Positions 30,237 to 39,340 of a DNA stretch of 64,000 nucleotides are shown here, one piece after another. The DNA lies in assembly GCA_030430075.1 (NCBI GenBank), contig JAUIGN010000027.1, positions 39,435 to 103,434 on the forward strand, given 5' to 3'. How positions within the stretch are numbered: the stretch's first letter is position 1; each line of letters starts with the position of its first letter. Source of the stretch: a bacterium. GTDB lineage: Bacteria > Planctomycetota > Planctomycetia > Pirellulales > Pirellulaceae. The notes below the pieces were generated by a model, which was not told the origin of the DNA, did no database searches, and worked only from the letters and a program-made list of their open reading frames with translations. A program made the translations under genes and the position numbers.

Positions 30237-31016
30237 TCAATGCGGATGGCGGTGTGGATCGCGGTCGTGATGCTGCTGGTTGAAATGCAAATGCAGACCG
30301 GGAATCGCCTTCCACAGGCTCTCGATCGCGTCATCCGACACACCGATGTCGTCGAGGTACAGGGATTCCAGGTGCTCGAGCGACTCCAGGCGGGCCAGGC
30401 CGGCATCGCTGATCGGCACGGAGATCAGATGCAGGAATCTGAGTCGCTTCAGCGTGGCGAGCTGTTGCATGCCGTCGTCGGTGACATTCGGGCTGGAGAA
30501 CCGCAGCAGTTCCAGATCGGGCAGTCTGGCCAATTCGCTCAAACCGCGGTCGGTGAACCGGGCCTGCGGCAGGTTCAGGATCTTGACGGTCGTCAACGAG
30601 CAGATGTGGCGCAAGCCTTCGTCACCAACGGGCGCACGGCGGAGTACGATCTGTTCGAGCTGCGGAAGGCCGACAAGCGACTGCAGTCCGATATCTGAGA
30701 CGCGTGCGTTGTCGAGTTGGAGTTTCTGCAAGCCGGGCAGGTCGGCAAGCTGTCCAAGCTGGTTGTCAGTGATTGCGTTCGTCGCCACGATTGCGTTCGA
30801 ACGGCCGTCCCGGACGGCCTCAATCTGGTCGGCCAGCCGCAGCTCGTCCGGAGCGGCATAGGGGGCGGAGTCTTGGGAATGCGTCACGTTGGCAGGTGTG
30901 CCCGACGAATGCATCTCGCAACCCGCCAGGCTGCCGAGAACGGCAAGCAGGCAGATCCGCCTGATCGCAAGGTTGCAGGTTGAGGGCACGTAGCTCACCT
31001 TCCGCAATCGGGACAT
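30237..31016 (-). CDS. Leucine-rich-repeat lipoprotein
   Basis: 259 aa. Lipoprotein signal peptide with lipobox LGSLAGC (Cys about residue 33) after a basic start. Residues about 85-245 form LRR repeats of the type LPGLQKLQLDNARVSDIGLQ / LPQLEQIVLRRAPVGDEGLR. The C-terminus is His-rich (HHDRDPHRHPH). It overlaps the end of the zinc-ribbon gene by 22 nt. Predicted lipid-anchored protein exposed on the cell envelope. Ligand unknown; the His tail might bind metal, which is speculation. Confidence 0.8.
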   Translation of the reverse strand: MSRLRKVSYVPSTCNLAIRRICLLAVLGSLAGCEMHSSGTPANVTHSQDSAPYAAPDELRLADQIEAVRDGRSNAIVATNAITDNQLGQLADLPGLQKLQLDNARVSDIGLQSLVGLPQLEQIVLRRAPVGDEGLRHICSLTTVKILNLPQARFTDRGLSELARLPDLELLRFSSPNVTDDGMQQLATLKRLRFLHLISVPISDAGLARLESLEHLESLYLDDIGVSDDAIESLWKAIPGLHLHFNQQHHDRDPHRHPH

Positions 31017-31453
31017 TTCAGTTGGTAGGCTGCCGATCCCGGTGTCCGGCGCAGTTGAACAGACATCACGCTGCCACAGTGTTTGCAGAATTCCCGCTCT
31101 TGGTCGGAGCCTTGATCTGAGGCGTTTTGACAGGCTGCACAGCGGGTGGCATCGGGAAAGACCTCGATCCGTTCAACCGGAATCGGTGCTCGACATCGTT
31201 CACAATGCCGGACCTCATCCCAGGCGTCGTCGTCCGCCTCCGTCACGGCCAGTCCCACGCCGTCACATCGCGGGCAGTGGAGGCGGTCGGCGGCACTGCG
31301 GACGAGCTCCAGGAGCAGTTCCAGACTTGGATCGGCGTCTCGCTTCATCATCCCGATGTCGGCCAGCCGTTCCATCATGAGCGTCGGGCCGCAGCGCTGA
31401 GTGAACCGGCATTTCCGGCAGGTCAAGTCGGTCTGGATACGATCGCGAAACAT
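30995..31453 (-). CDS. Small multi-zinc-ribbon protein
   Basis: 152 aa if begun at ATG 31453 (MFRDRIQTDLTCRKC, with GGGA about 8 nt upstream); an in-frame ATG at 31492 is an alternative. Cys pairs occur at CRKC/QRC, CPRC, CERC, CAAC, CKHC and CPDC, suggesting three zinc ribbons. No DNA-binding family can be fixed. The last gene of this strand (LRR lipoprotein) overlaps it by 22 nt and a SirB1-like gene ends 63 nt before its start, so the three appear co-transcribed. Confidence 0.68.
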   Translation of the reverse strand: MFRDRIQTDLTCRKCRFTQRCGPTLMMERLADIGMMKRDADPSLELLLELVRSAADRLHCPRCDGVGLAVTEADDDAWDEVRHCERCRAPIPVERIEVFPDATRCAACQNASDQGSDQEREFCKHCGSVMSVQLRRTPGSAAYQLKCPDCGR

Positions 31454-31515
31454 GAAGATTCCCGCCTGCGGATGGCTTGACCTGACGCGCATCAGGATGC
31501 CGCGGTATCGTATCG

Positions 31516-32208
31516 TCAATACAGCGAATAATCCAACAGCGATTGCAGCTCGCTCATCGCGGCAAGGTCGGTTCGGCGTTCCTGGGTCGCGAAGACGTGT
31601 TGGAGGTTGACCAGCATGCGCGACAGCCACTGGGCGTGGGTCGACGCGGCCAGGTACTCGGCGCTCCGTGGAACGGCTCGGCCTGTAACCTGTTCGACGC
31701 GGGCGAACATCTCCGCTTCGGTCAGCACGCTCCCCAGGAAGAAAGGATCGACGATCAGCACGTCATCCGCTGAGAAGACGCGGGCCAGAAAGTGGCCGGG
31801 TGCGTTCACGCCTTCGACTTGTAAGCCGACCCGTTCGGCCACCACCTTGTAGATCAAACAGAGCGAGATTGGGATGCCGCTCCGCTGCTCGAGGACGCGG
31901 GGAAGGTAGCTGTTGTCGGCGGTATAGTAGTTGTCCGCATTGCCTCGGAATCCGAGTTCTTCAAACAGATAGTCGTGCAGGTGCGCCAGCAGCGCTTGAG
32001 GTTGGTTGCTGCGGACCCGATTTGTCACCTGATCGGCCATGGCTTGAAGACGGGCATCGACCGCCGCCGGATCAACGTCGCCAATCGCGTGCATGGAAAT
32101 GGCGATGGCGGCATTCAGCAACCCATCGGTTGTGTCCAGAACCGGGATCTGTTCGGCGAAGAGTCGAAAAGCGGTTGGACGGCAGTGTTCGGGTCGGTGC
32201 ATGTTCAT
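31516..32208 (-). CDS. SirB1/transglutaminase-like protein
   Basis: 230 aa from ATG 32208; a second ATG at 32202 has a better SD distance, and the longer frame to 32373 lacks character. The transglutaminase-like SirB1 region is RGNADNYYTADNSYLPRVLE, GIPISLCLIYKVVAERVG and the NAPGHFLARV and VDPFFLGS motifs. The family is widespread but its enzyme activity is unproven. No signal peptide seen. Confidence 0.82.
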   Translation of the reverse strand: MNMHRPEHCRPTAFRLFAEQIPVLDTTDGLLNAAIAISMHAIGDVDPAAVDARLQAMADQVTNRVRSNQPQALLAHLHDYLFEELGFRGNADNYYTADNSYLPRVLEQRSGIPISLCLIYKVVAERVGLQVEGVNAPGHFLARVFSADDVLIVDPFFLGSVLTEAEMFARVEQVTGRAVPRSAEYLAASTHAQWLSRMLVNLQHVFATQERRTDLAAMSELQSLLDYSLY

Positions 32209-32515
32209 TTCTTCCAGCCAGGAAACCCGGCGGCCCGCGCGGGCCGCCCACCGAGGCATGTCCTCGATTGGCCCGACCGGGTGACTCTTTTCGGGCAATC
32301 CACGAATCGTGAATCGTGTCGTTTCGTCTGCCAAGACGCCCCGCACTGGCCGGCTGGAGGACGCACCTGCCATGGCCGGACTCAGCGTGGACGGAACGCT
32401 TTGGCTGGACGTTCAATTCCGCTATCGGTAGAATAGTCGGAGTGCATGTCACTTGCCAATGAACTTCACTTTCCGCCAATTTGCGTGCCGAAAGACCGAG
32501 GAGAATTAGAGCCAA

Positions 32516-33211
32516 ATGTATATTGAATCCATCACATTACGTGGGTTGTTGACTGGACTCGTGGGCTTGGCTGTCATCGGGCTGACCGTGGATGACGCGG
32601 CCGCCAATCAGCCGGAGATTTCGGGCCACTACCTCGAGGCGCGGAGTTGCCAGGTTTATACCGGGCCCTGTTTCGCGAATGCGGAAACCGGCCTCGCCGG
32701 CAAAGAGGCGGTGATGGCTTGGAAGATCGGACGTGGTAAGCACCAGGGGGTCGACCTGGCCGGATTGTCCGTCGTTGTGGCGGTGCACGGTTCCGACACG
32801 CTCGGCTTCGGCGGGCTGAAAGACCCGCAACAGATCGAAGCCACCATCCTGGTTGACGACAAGGCGACCGATCTTCAACGGGATGCACTGATCTCGTTCG
32901 CCCGCCAGTATTCGGGCAAGGCCGGGCAGTCCGTGATTCGCGTGTCGAGTGAGCCGATTGCCATGTCGCTGGATGAGTTCGATCTGAAGGGCAAGTTGTC
33001 GGTCGGCAAGAAGATTCGGCTGGAAACGCGGAAGGCGGGACGCGGAGATTGTATTTGCTCGAACGAAGCCGCCTACTATCCGCCGCTGGCACAAGTGCAA
33101 CATTTCGCTCCCGGCGTGAGCACGGTAGGCGTCTTCAAGAGCCGTGAACTGGGCGTCCAATGGACGTCGCCCGGCGATCGCAATGCCTACATGGCGACCT
33201 TCACGTATTGA
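32516..33211 (+). CDS. DUF1326-domain protein, exported
   Basis: 231 aa. N-terminal hydrophobic segment (LLTGLVGLAVIGLTVDDA) followed by the DUF1326 hallmark ISGHYLEARSCQVYTGPCF. GRGDCICSNEAAYYPPLA carries a CxC. RBS GAGGAG about 11-16 nt before ATG. DUF1326 proteins have unknown function. It faces away from the SirB1-like gene, so a divergent promoter lies in 32209-32515. Confidence 0.85.
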   Translation: MYIESITLRGLLTGLVGLAVIGLTVDDAAANQPEISGHYLEARSCQVYTGPCFANAETGLAGKEAVMAWKIGRGKHQGVDLAGLSVVVAVHGSDTLGFGGLKDPQQIEATILVDDKATDLQRDALISFARQYSGKAGQSVIRVSSEPIAMSLDEFDLKGKLSVGKKIRLETRKAGRGDCICSNEAAYYPPLAQVQHFAPGVSTVGVFKSRELGVQWTSPGDRNAYMATFTY

Positions 33212-33420
33212 TTTCGAGCGGTCGACGACGACGTGCCGGAGAACGGCTTGTCGTGGACGCGATTCCGCCAATCTCTGTTGGGCCGCAGCCGCCCACCGGG
33301 GCGACGCCACTGCGCCGCACGCGGGCGGAGACGAATCGCCGTCATGCATTGCGGCCGCCACCTGACCGTCTCCCCGCCGGCGGCACTCACTTACCTATTG
33401 CAACCTTGAAAGAGCATCCC

Positions 33421-34077
33421 ATGAAATACGGTATCCTCTCGGCTTTGATCGCATGTCTGGTCACGACGTCGGCCTGGTCGGCCGACTTCCGCATCGAGCC
33501 GCTTGACGAAGGGCCGCCGGCCGACGCCTTGCAAGGGGCGATTGGAGAGACACTGGACAACAGTGGCTTCCGCGTCATTCGTGGCACCAAGACCACCTAT
33601 TGCGATCTGTGGTTGTGCAAGCACTGGGAAACACGGGTGGACTTCGAGCCCACGCCTGAAATCATGTATCCGTTTCGGCCGGGGCAGTTGATCGGCGTGG
33701 CCCGCTTCGCGCGGAAGGGGGCTGATTTCCGTGACCAGGATATCAGTAAGGGAGTTTACACGATTCGGTACGCTCAGCAGCCGGTCGACGGGGCACACGT
33801 CGGCACGTCGTTGACACGCGATTTCCTGCTCCTCGTGCGCGCGGAGGACGATTCCAATGCGGCACCGACCAGCGAAGGGGATCTGAACGAACGAAGTGCC
33901 GTCGCCGCGGAATCAAGTCATCCCTGCCTGCTCTCCATGCAGCGGGTCGAGTCTAAGAAGTATCCCGCGGCACGTCACCATGAGGAGACCGATTGGTGGA
34001 TCGTGGCCGTTCCTGGGAAAGCCGGCGACAAGAAGCTGCCGATCGCCTTTGTTGTTTCCGGCGTGGCGGTCGAGTAG
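33421..34077 (+). CDS. Small secreted protein
   Basis: 218 aa from ATG 33421, signal peptide MKYGILSALIACLVTTSAWS; the earlier in-frame extension has no signal. The middle part has CDLWLCKHWETRVDF and VARFARKGADFRDQDISKG. No family recognised. It follows a DUF1326 gene by 209 nt and precedes another exported protein (34121). Confidence 0.65.
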   Translation: MKYGILSALIACLVTTSAWSADFRIEPLDEGPPADALQGAIGETLDNSGFRVIRGTKTTYCDLWLCKHWETRVDFEPTPEIMYPFRPGQLIGVARFARKGADFRDQDISKGVYTIRYAQQPVDGAHVGTSLTRDFLLLVRAEDDSNAAPTSEGDLNERSAVAAESSHPCLLSMQRVESKKYPAARHHEETDWWIVAVPGKAGDKKLPIAFVVSGVAVE

Positions 34078-34120
34078 CCGCGTCGGATGGCAGTTCCACC
34101 TGCAGCGAGGGGAACGACCG

Positions 34121-34798
34121 ATGTCACGATCCAACCAGTCGATTGGGGCAGCGCTTGCGGCGTGTGAGGCCTCGCTGCCGAGCGTCGTTCGAATCGGTCG
34201 CAGCCAGCGCCGCGGGATCATGCTGCGATTTGGCCATGTTTCCAGGGTGCTCCGATTGGTCCCGCTGACGGTGGCAATCACCATCCTGCCATTTGCCGGC
34301 AGGTTGCAGGGGCTCGCCGTTGCGGGGGATGCGGGGGAGTCTGAGCGGTCGGTCGAGGGACGCTCCGGCCCAGGCGGAGAGAAGACGCCCGAGTTCGAGG
34401 TCCTCAATCTGCGCGGACAGGTGGTCTGGTTGGCGGACGCCATGGCCCGTTTGCATGGTGTGAAGACCGTGCCGGAAGCCAGAACGCGGGTACTCGCCCT
34501 GGAGACAGCCGGCGGCGACCTTTATCCGCTGGCGGAGGACATTCGCGGACGAGGCTTTCGCCGCGACGAACGGCTCCGAGATCGGCCGGTGGAGTTGACG
34601 GTTCGCAAGTACTACGGGGCGCCGGTCATCCAGGTGATTCGCGCCTTTGAAGTTCGTGGCGAGCAACGGTTCGAACTGGATTACTGGTGCGACATCTGCG
34701 CAATCGCCATGTTTGAGCTCAAGCCGTGTGATTGCTGCCAGGCCGATATCGTATTGCGTCGCCGCCTGGTCGGCCCGGATGGCCGGGTGCGCGACTAG
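34121..34798 (+). CDS. Exported Cys-containing protein of unknown function
   Basis: 225 aa from ATG 34121 with GAGGGGAA nine nt upstream. A hydrophobic stretch (about residues 45-60, LRLVPLTVAITILPFAGR) suggests a signal or anchor. The C-terminus has YWCDICAIAMFELKPCDCCQ, a CxxC/CxCC cluster that could bind metal or form disulfides. No known family. It may be co-transcribed with the secreted protein ending 43 nt upstream. Confidence 0.6.
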   Translation: MSRSNQSIGAALAACEASLPSVVRIGRSQRRGIMLRFGHVSRVLRLVPLTVAITILPFAGRLQGLAVAGDAGESERSVEGRSGPGGEKTPEFEVLNLRGQVVWLADAMARLHGVKTVPEARTRVLALETAGGDLYPLAEDIRGRGFRRDERLRDRPVELTVRKYYGAPVIQVIRAFEVRGEQRFELDYWCDICAIAMFELKPCDCCQADIVLRRRLVGPDGRVRD

Positions 34799-35503
34799 CG
34801 CCGTCACGCTCACGGATCGCCGCGGACCTCCACCCCCTTGCTCGGCGCGGATCTCCGACCCCGTTGCTCGGCGCGGATCTCCGACGCCCTTGCTCGGCGC
34901 GGGTCTCCGACCCCGCCGAAACCGCTGACCGAAGGTCTCCCCATTCCAGTCACGGCCCGACGCTCACCACTCCCAGTCATTCGCTCCCTTTGCCTAGGTA
35001 TTTTCCCGCCAGCTCCTGATCCCTGCTGTCGTGGGTGACGCACGGGGCGGATATCGCCACAGGTGTGGATGGTGCGGACACGTTTGGCGACCGACCACTG
35101 TCGACGAGCCAACAACACTTGCTCCGTTTGAGAGTCTGAGAGTCTGAGAGTCTGAGACGAGCGGGACCTCACTGACGGCACGTACCGGCAAGATGCAATC
35201 CGCAGCGCCGGATTCACCGCAGGGACGAGCAATCGGCCAATCCACGCCGGCCGAATCTCACGGGTAGCCAGCATCGCCCGGCGCCGGCTCCGCGCTTCCT
35301 CCACCAGGCGATGGTTGGCTCCACCTGGCGACGATCGGCGACGGCAGCAACTGGCAAGAAGTCGCTTCTGATCCGTTCCTTAGTTGTATCGCGCGAACGG
35401 GACCGTATAATCGGCGGTGCATTGCTGGCCGGATCGATGATGAACCGACCAGCCATCACATGGGAGTGATTTGTTTTCGCCACACGCAAGCCAGGGTGAA
35501 CTC
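34799..35503. other. Intergenic region with tandem repeats
   Basis: No credible gene in 705 nt. It holds the 26-bp tandem repeat at 34838-34915 and an 8-bp tandem AGAGTCTG x3 at 35131-35154. The promoter of the downstream molybdenum-hydroxylase operon is expected at the right end but was not identified. Confidence 0.6.
34838..34915 (+). repeat. Tandem repeat family A, 26-bp unit x3
   Basis: Three adjacent 26-bp copies beginning TTGCTCGGCGCGGATCTCCG occur at 34838, 34864 and 34890, with small differences. The block and the following sequence (to about 34935) match in reverse complement the stretch at about 48970-49025. Confidence 0.8.
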
Positions 35504-36112
35504 ATGACGGATTCGAAACAGAAGTCAGCCCCAAAGTCCGGCTTCAGTCGCCGTGCTTTTCTTCGCGGTTCGGGCGCCGTAGCGGCTGCTACCGCGTTGC
35601 AGACGCAGGCCGCGGTCGCGGTCGATGATCAGGGACCAAACGTGGTGCGTGGAGAGACGTCGTTGACGTTGAATGTCAATGGCCAGGACGTCAACGTCAG
35701 CTGCGAGCCTCGCACGACGTTGCTTGACGTGCTGCGGTACCACCTGGATCTTACCGGGGCCAAGCCGGTCAGCCTGGACGGGAGCAGCGGCGCCAGCACG
35801 GTGTTGATCGACGGCAAGCCGGTGATGGCATCGACCACGCTGGCGATGACGGCCGTAGGCAAAGAGATCAAGACGGTCGAGTCGTTGGGTGGGGAACAAC
35901 CGGACGAAGTCGTCAAGGCGTTTGTTGAACATGATGCCCAGCAGTGCGGCTTTTGCACGCCGGGCTTTGTCGTTGCCGTGCGTGCGTTCCTGGACAAGAA
36001 TCCCGACGCGACCGAAGCCGAGGTTCGTGCTGGATTGAACGGCAACATCTGCCGCTGTGGCACGTACGCCAATATCGTGGAAGCCGCACTCGCCGTCGTG
36101 AAAGGAGGCTGA
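35504..36112 (+). CDS. Xanthine-dehydrogenase-family iron-sulfur subunit, Tat-exported, one cluster lost
   Basis: 202 aa from ATG 35504, with Tat signal SRRAFLRGSG (residues 15-24). The domain order is a plant-type [2Fe-2S] ferredoxin domain then a helical [2Fe-2S] domain. In the first, family relatives have a CDxGxCGAC...C array; here these positions are Ser90, Ser95, Ser98 and Ser110 (VSLDGSSGAS...MAS). In the second, Cys148, Cys151, Cys183 and Cys185 (QCGFC, CRCG) are intact. Partner subunits follow within a few nt. The family passes electrons from the Mo site to FAD or another acceptor. With one cluster absent, the electron path must differ (inference). Confidence 0.9.
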   Translation: MTDSKQKSAPKSGFSRRAFLRGSGAVAAATALQTQAAVAVDDQGPNVVRGETSLTLNVNGQDVNVSCEPRTTLLDVLRYHLDLTGAKPVSLDGSSGASTVLIDGKPVMASTTLAMTAVGKEIKTVESLGGEQPDEVVKAFVEHDAQQCGFCTPGFVVAVRAFLDKNPDATEAEVRAGLNGNICRCGTYANIVEAALAVVKGG

Positions 36113-36114
36113 TC

Positions 36115-38316
36115 ATGCCGGAAGAATATAGTTGGCCCAGTCGTGAAGCAAGCGCGGTGATCGGCAAGGTGCACGATCGCCTGGACGGCGTGGTGAAATC
36201 CACGGGTGCCGCCAAGTACACCTATGATGTCAATCTCAAGAACCAGTTGATTGCGGTCGCGTATGGTTCACCGTACGCCCATTGCAAGATCAAGAGCCTT
36301 GATGTGAGCGGCGCGGAGAAGACGCCGGGAGTGGTGCACGTGGAAGTGCTCCCGCAAGGCAAGAAGGACACGGAGATTGAATGGGAAGGGGAACTGTTGG
36401 CGGTCGTGGCTGCGGAATCCGAAGCGGCTGCTCGAGAAGGGGTTTCCAAGATCAAAATCACGGTTGAAGAGTTGGATGTGTTTGCAGACGAATCCAACCT
36501 GACCGCCGCCGAAGTCGCCGGACGCACCGGGAAGGGCGGAGGCAAAGCGGAGACGGTCAACGAGCCGGGGGACGATGACGACGAGGACGAGTTCGTCGAA
36601 AAGGAACTGCAGCGCCTGTTCGACGAATCGAAATACGTTTTGGAAGGCGAATACGGGATCGACGCCATCACCCACTGTTGCCTCGAGCCGCACGGGGCGA
36701 CCGTGCAGTGGAAAGACGGCAAGTTGGAGGCGTACCTGTCGACCCAGAACGTTTCGGGAACCGACGAAGGGTTTGCCCGTGACCTGGAGCTGACCGCGGA
36801 CGATGTCCACGTGCAATGCGAGTACATCGGTGGCGGGTTCGGCAGCAAGTTCGCTCCGGACTACTGGGGCATTGCCGCGGCGCGGATTTCCAAGGCGACC
36901 GGGCGTCCCGTCAAGCTGATGCTGCAGCGGGACCAGGAACTCAAACTCGGCGGCTCTCGGCCGTCCGGATACATCAAGGTCCGCCTCGGCGCCGATGAGA
37001 ACGGTGTCGTCCAGGTATGGGATTCCTTGCAGTGGGGCTCATCGGGATTCCGGGGGGGAGGCGTCAGTCACTCCGTCATCCCCTATGTCCTGGTGCCGCC
37101 GAATTACCGCCGCGTTTCGACAACGATCAAGTCGAATACGGCGAACGCACGTGCTTGGCGGGCCCCCAATCATCCGCAAGCCTGTGCCATGTCGCAGACG
37201 GCCCTCGATGATCTGGCCGCCAAAATGGGCGCCGACAGCTACGATGTGTTTCTGGCGAATCTGGTCAATGCGACCAACGGCAAGGCCGAGGTTTACCGGG
37301 CGGAAATGGAGGTGGGTGCCAAGCTGATCGATTGGAAGGCAAAGTGGCACCCGCATGGCAAGGGTCCGAGCCGCGGCGCGATCGTCGACGGACTCGGGAT
37401 GGGGCTGCACACCTGGGGCGGCACGGCAAACACGTCGAGCTGTCTGCTGAAGATCTATCCCGACGGCGGTGTGGAGTCGTTCTGTGGAACGCAGGATCTG
37501 GGTACGGGCACGCGAACCGTGTGCGCACAGGTGCTGGCGGAGACACTGGGCTTGGAAGTTGGCCAGGTGAAGGTCAACATCGGCAGCTCGCGGTATCCCA
37601 ACAGCGGAGCTTCCGGCGGCAGCACCACGGTCGGTGCTGTATGCGAATCGCATCGCCGGGCGGGCCAGGACGCCGTCGCAAAGGTCTTCGACTTGGCGGC
37701 TCGCGAGTTGGGCGTGGACGCCAGCGTGCTGGAGGCGGTCGGTGGCCAGATCCGCGATTCAGCCAATCACCAGAAGCGCATCAGTTGGCGCAAGGCATGC
37801 AGCCTGATCGGGCTTAAGCCGCTCGAAGTCACCTCGAACTATCGTCGTGGCGACGAGAGTCCGCTGACCGACAGCGGCGTCGGCGGCGTCCAGATGGCAC
37901 ACGTCGAAGTGGACAAAGAGACGGGCGTCATCAAGATCAAGAAGTTCGTTGCAGTCCAGGACCAAGGTCTGGTCATCAACCCCAAGACGTGCAAGAGCCA
38001 GATCTACGGTGCCGTCATCATGGGAATCGCCGCGGCGCTCTACGAGCAACGGGTTACCGATCCGCAGTCCGGCAAGTTTGTCAACGCGGAACTGTCCGAC
38101 TACAAGCTGGCTCGACTGGGTGACGTTGGTGAGATCGTGGTTGAGCTCTACGAACCCGACAGCGAGCGGATTCGGGGCGTCATCGGCAACGGTGAGCCGC
38201 CGGCAATCAGTCCCAAGGCCGCCATTGCCAACGCGGTGGCCAATGCGTTGGGTGTTCGTGTCCCCACGATACCCATGACACCCAAACGAGTTCTTGACGC
38301 TCTGGCCAAAGCATAA
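36115..38316 (+). CDS. Molybdenum-hydroxylase large (Mo-cofactor) subunit
   Basis: 733 aa from ATG 36115, with AAAGGAGGCT upstream overlapping the end of the small-subunit gene. Xanthine-dehydrogenase-type fold: DRLDGVVKSTGAAKYTYDV at the start, CLEPHGATV, YIGGGFGSKFAPDYW, ARAWRAPNHPQACAM, TQDLGTGTRTVCAQVLAE and the C-terminal active-site Glu in GNGEPPAISPKAAIANAV. It binds molybdopterin-cytosine-type cofactor and hydroxylates a substrate. The substrate is not inferable. Between about residues 130 and 165 an acidic insert EPGDDDDEDEFVEK is seen. It lacks its own Tat signal and may be co-exported with the small subunit. Confidence 0.92.
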   Translation: MPEEYSWPSREASAVIGKVHDRLDGVVKSTGAAKYTYDVNLKNQLIAVAYGSPYAHCKIKSLDVSGAEKTPGVVHVEVLPQGKKDTEIEWEGELLAVVAAESEAAAREGVSKIKITVEELDVFADESNLTAAEVAGRTGKGGGKAETVNEPGDDDDEDEFVEKELQRLFDESKYVLEGEYGIDAITHCCLEPHGATVQWKDGKLEAYLSTQNVSGTDEGFARDLELTADDVHVQCEYIGGGFGSKFAPDYWGIAAARISKATGRPVKLMLQRDQELKLGGSRPSGYIKVRLGADENGVVQVWDSLQWGSSGFRGGGVSHSVIPYVLVPPNYRRVSTTIKSNTANARAWRAPNHPQACAMSQTALDDLAAKMGADSYDVFLANLVNATNGKAEVYRAEMEVGAKLIDWKAKWHPHGKGPSRGAIVDGLGMGLHTWGGTANTSSCLLKIYPDGGVESFCGTQDLGTGTRTVCAQVLAETLGLEVGQVKVNIGSSRYPNSGASGGSTTVGAVCESHRRAGQDAVAKVFDLAARELGVDASVLEAVGGQIRDSANHQKRISWRKACSLIGLKPLEVTSNYRRGDESPLTDSGVGGVQMAHVEVDKETGVIKIKKFVAVQDQGLVINPKTCKSQIYGAVIMGIAAALYEQRVTDPQSGKFVNAELSDYKLARLGDVGEIVVELYEPDSERIRGVIGNGEPPAISPKAAIANAVANALGVRVPTIPMTPKRVLDALAKA

Positions 38317-38330
38317 GGGAGGCCCACGCG

Positions 38331-39317
38331 ATGAAAGCATTTGAATATGCGGCGCCGCGCACCGAAGCGGAAATTCTACAAGTTATGTCGGCCGAGCCGG
38401 GGGCCACGGAAGTGTTGGCCGGAGGAACGGATCTGGTCGGCCTGATGAAGAAGATGCTCGTCACGCCCGACCGTGTGGTCAACATCATGGACGTGCCGAC
38501 GCTGAAGACCATTGACGAATTGCCCGATGGGAGCATCTCCATCGGTGCGGCAGTGACCCTGGATTTGATCCTGGATCATCCCTACCTGGATGTGTACCCG
38601 GCGGTCAAGCAGGCGATTCGCGGCATCAACAGCATGCAGTTGCAATGCCAGGGGACCCTGGGCGGAGAGATCTGCCAACGGCCTCGCTGTTGGTTCTATC
38701 GGAACGGTCTGGGGTTGCTGGGGACGCAGGCCGATCAGGGGGCGAATCAGTACCACGCCATCCTGGGGAATGCGGGACCGGCCAAGTTCGTCAACAGTTC
38801 GCGCATCGCGCCGGCCTTGATCGCGCTGGACGCCCAAGTGCGCGTGATTGGTCCCGGCGAGGAGGACGAAGCCTGGTTGCCGGTGAGCGAATTTTTCCGC
38901 ACGCCGCGCCACGACGGCCAACGCGAGCATGTCTTGCAGCCGCAGCAGGTGGTGACGCATGTGATCCTGCCGCCGATTGCGGGCCGGACGTGTGCCACCT
39001 ACGAGGTGCGTGACAGCGAAGGCCCCGATTACCCGCTCGCCGCAGCCTCAGTCGCACTCCGATTCGACGGATTCGGGATCATTCACGAGGCCAAGGTCGT
39101 GATGGGCCAGGTTGCACCCACGCCCTGGAACTCGCAGGAAGCTGCCCGCCTCCTGATCGGTCACGCCGTGGACAGCCAGCGGGCTGAACAGGCAGGCCTG
39201 GCTGCAGTGCGGATGGCCTCTCCGCTCTCCGAGAATCAGTACAAAGTCCAACTTGCCAAAGTGGCTGTCAAACGGGCTGTCTTGCTGGCAGCGGGACAAG
39301 ATCCAGGCGGCTTCTAG
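38331..39317 (+). CDS. Molybdenum-hydroxylase FAD-binding subunit
   Basis: 328 aa from ATG 38331, with AAGGGAGG about 7 nt upstream and 14 nt after the large-subunit stop. The FAD-binding region EVLAGGTDLVGLMKKM (AGGTD) and the signature TLGGEICQRPRCWFYRNG, then C-terminal APTPWNSQEAARLL, are typical of the FAD subunit of XdhB/CoxM type. It completes the alpha/beta/gamma hydroxylase. No signal peptide. Confidence 0.92.
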   Translation: MKAFEYAAPRTEAEILQVMSAEPGATEVLAGGTDLVGLMKKMLVTPDRVVNIMDVPTLKTIDELPDGSISIGAAVTLDLILDHPYLDVYPAVKQAIRGINSMQLQCQGTLGGEICQRPRCWFYRNGLGLLGTQADQGANQYHAILGNAGPAKFVNSSRIAPALIALDAQVRVIGPGEEDEAWLPVSEFFRTPRHDGQREHVLQPQQVVTHVILPPIAGRTCATYEVRDSEGPDYPLAAASVALRFDGFGIIHEAKVVMGQVAPTPWNSQEAARLLIGHAVDSQRAEQAGLAAVRMASPLSENQYKVQLAKVAVKRAVLLAAGQDPGGF

Positions 39318-39340
39318 GAACGATACAAGGAGTATCACCA

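Noticed and set aside
35504..36112. Frameshift or sequencing error as cause of the missing cysteines
   Set aside because: Four separate codons would need change while the frame, flanking motifs and length remain perfect. A single error cannot explain it.
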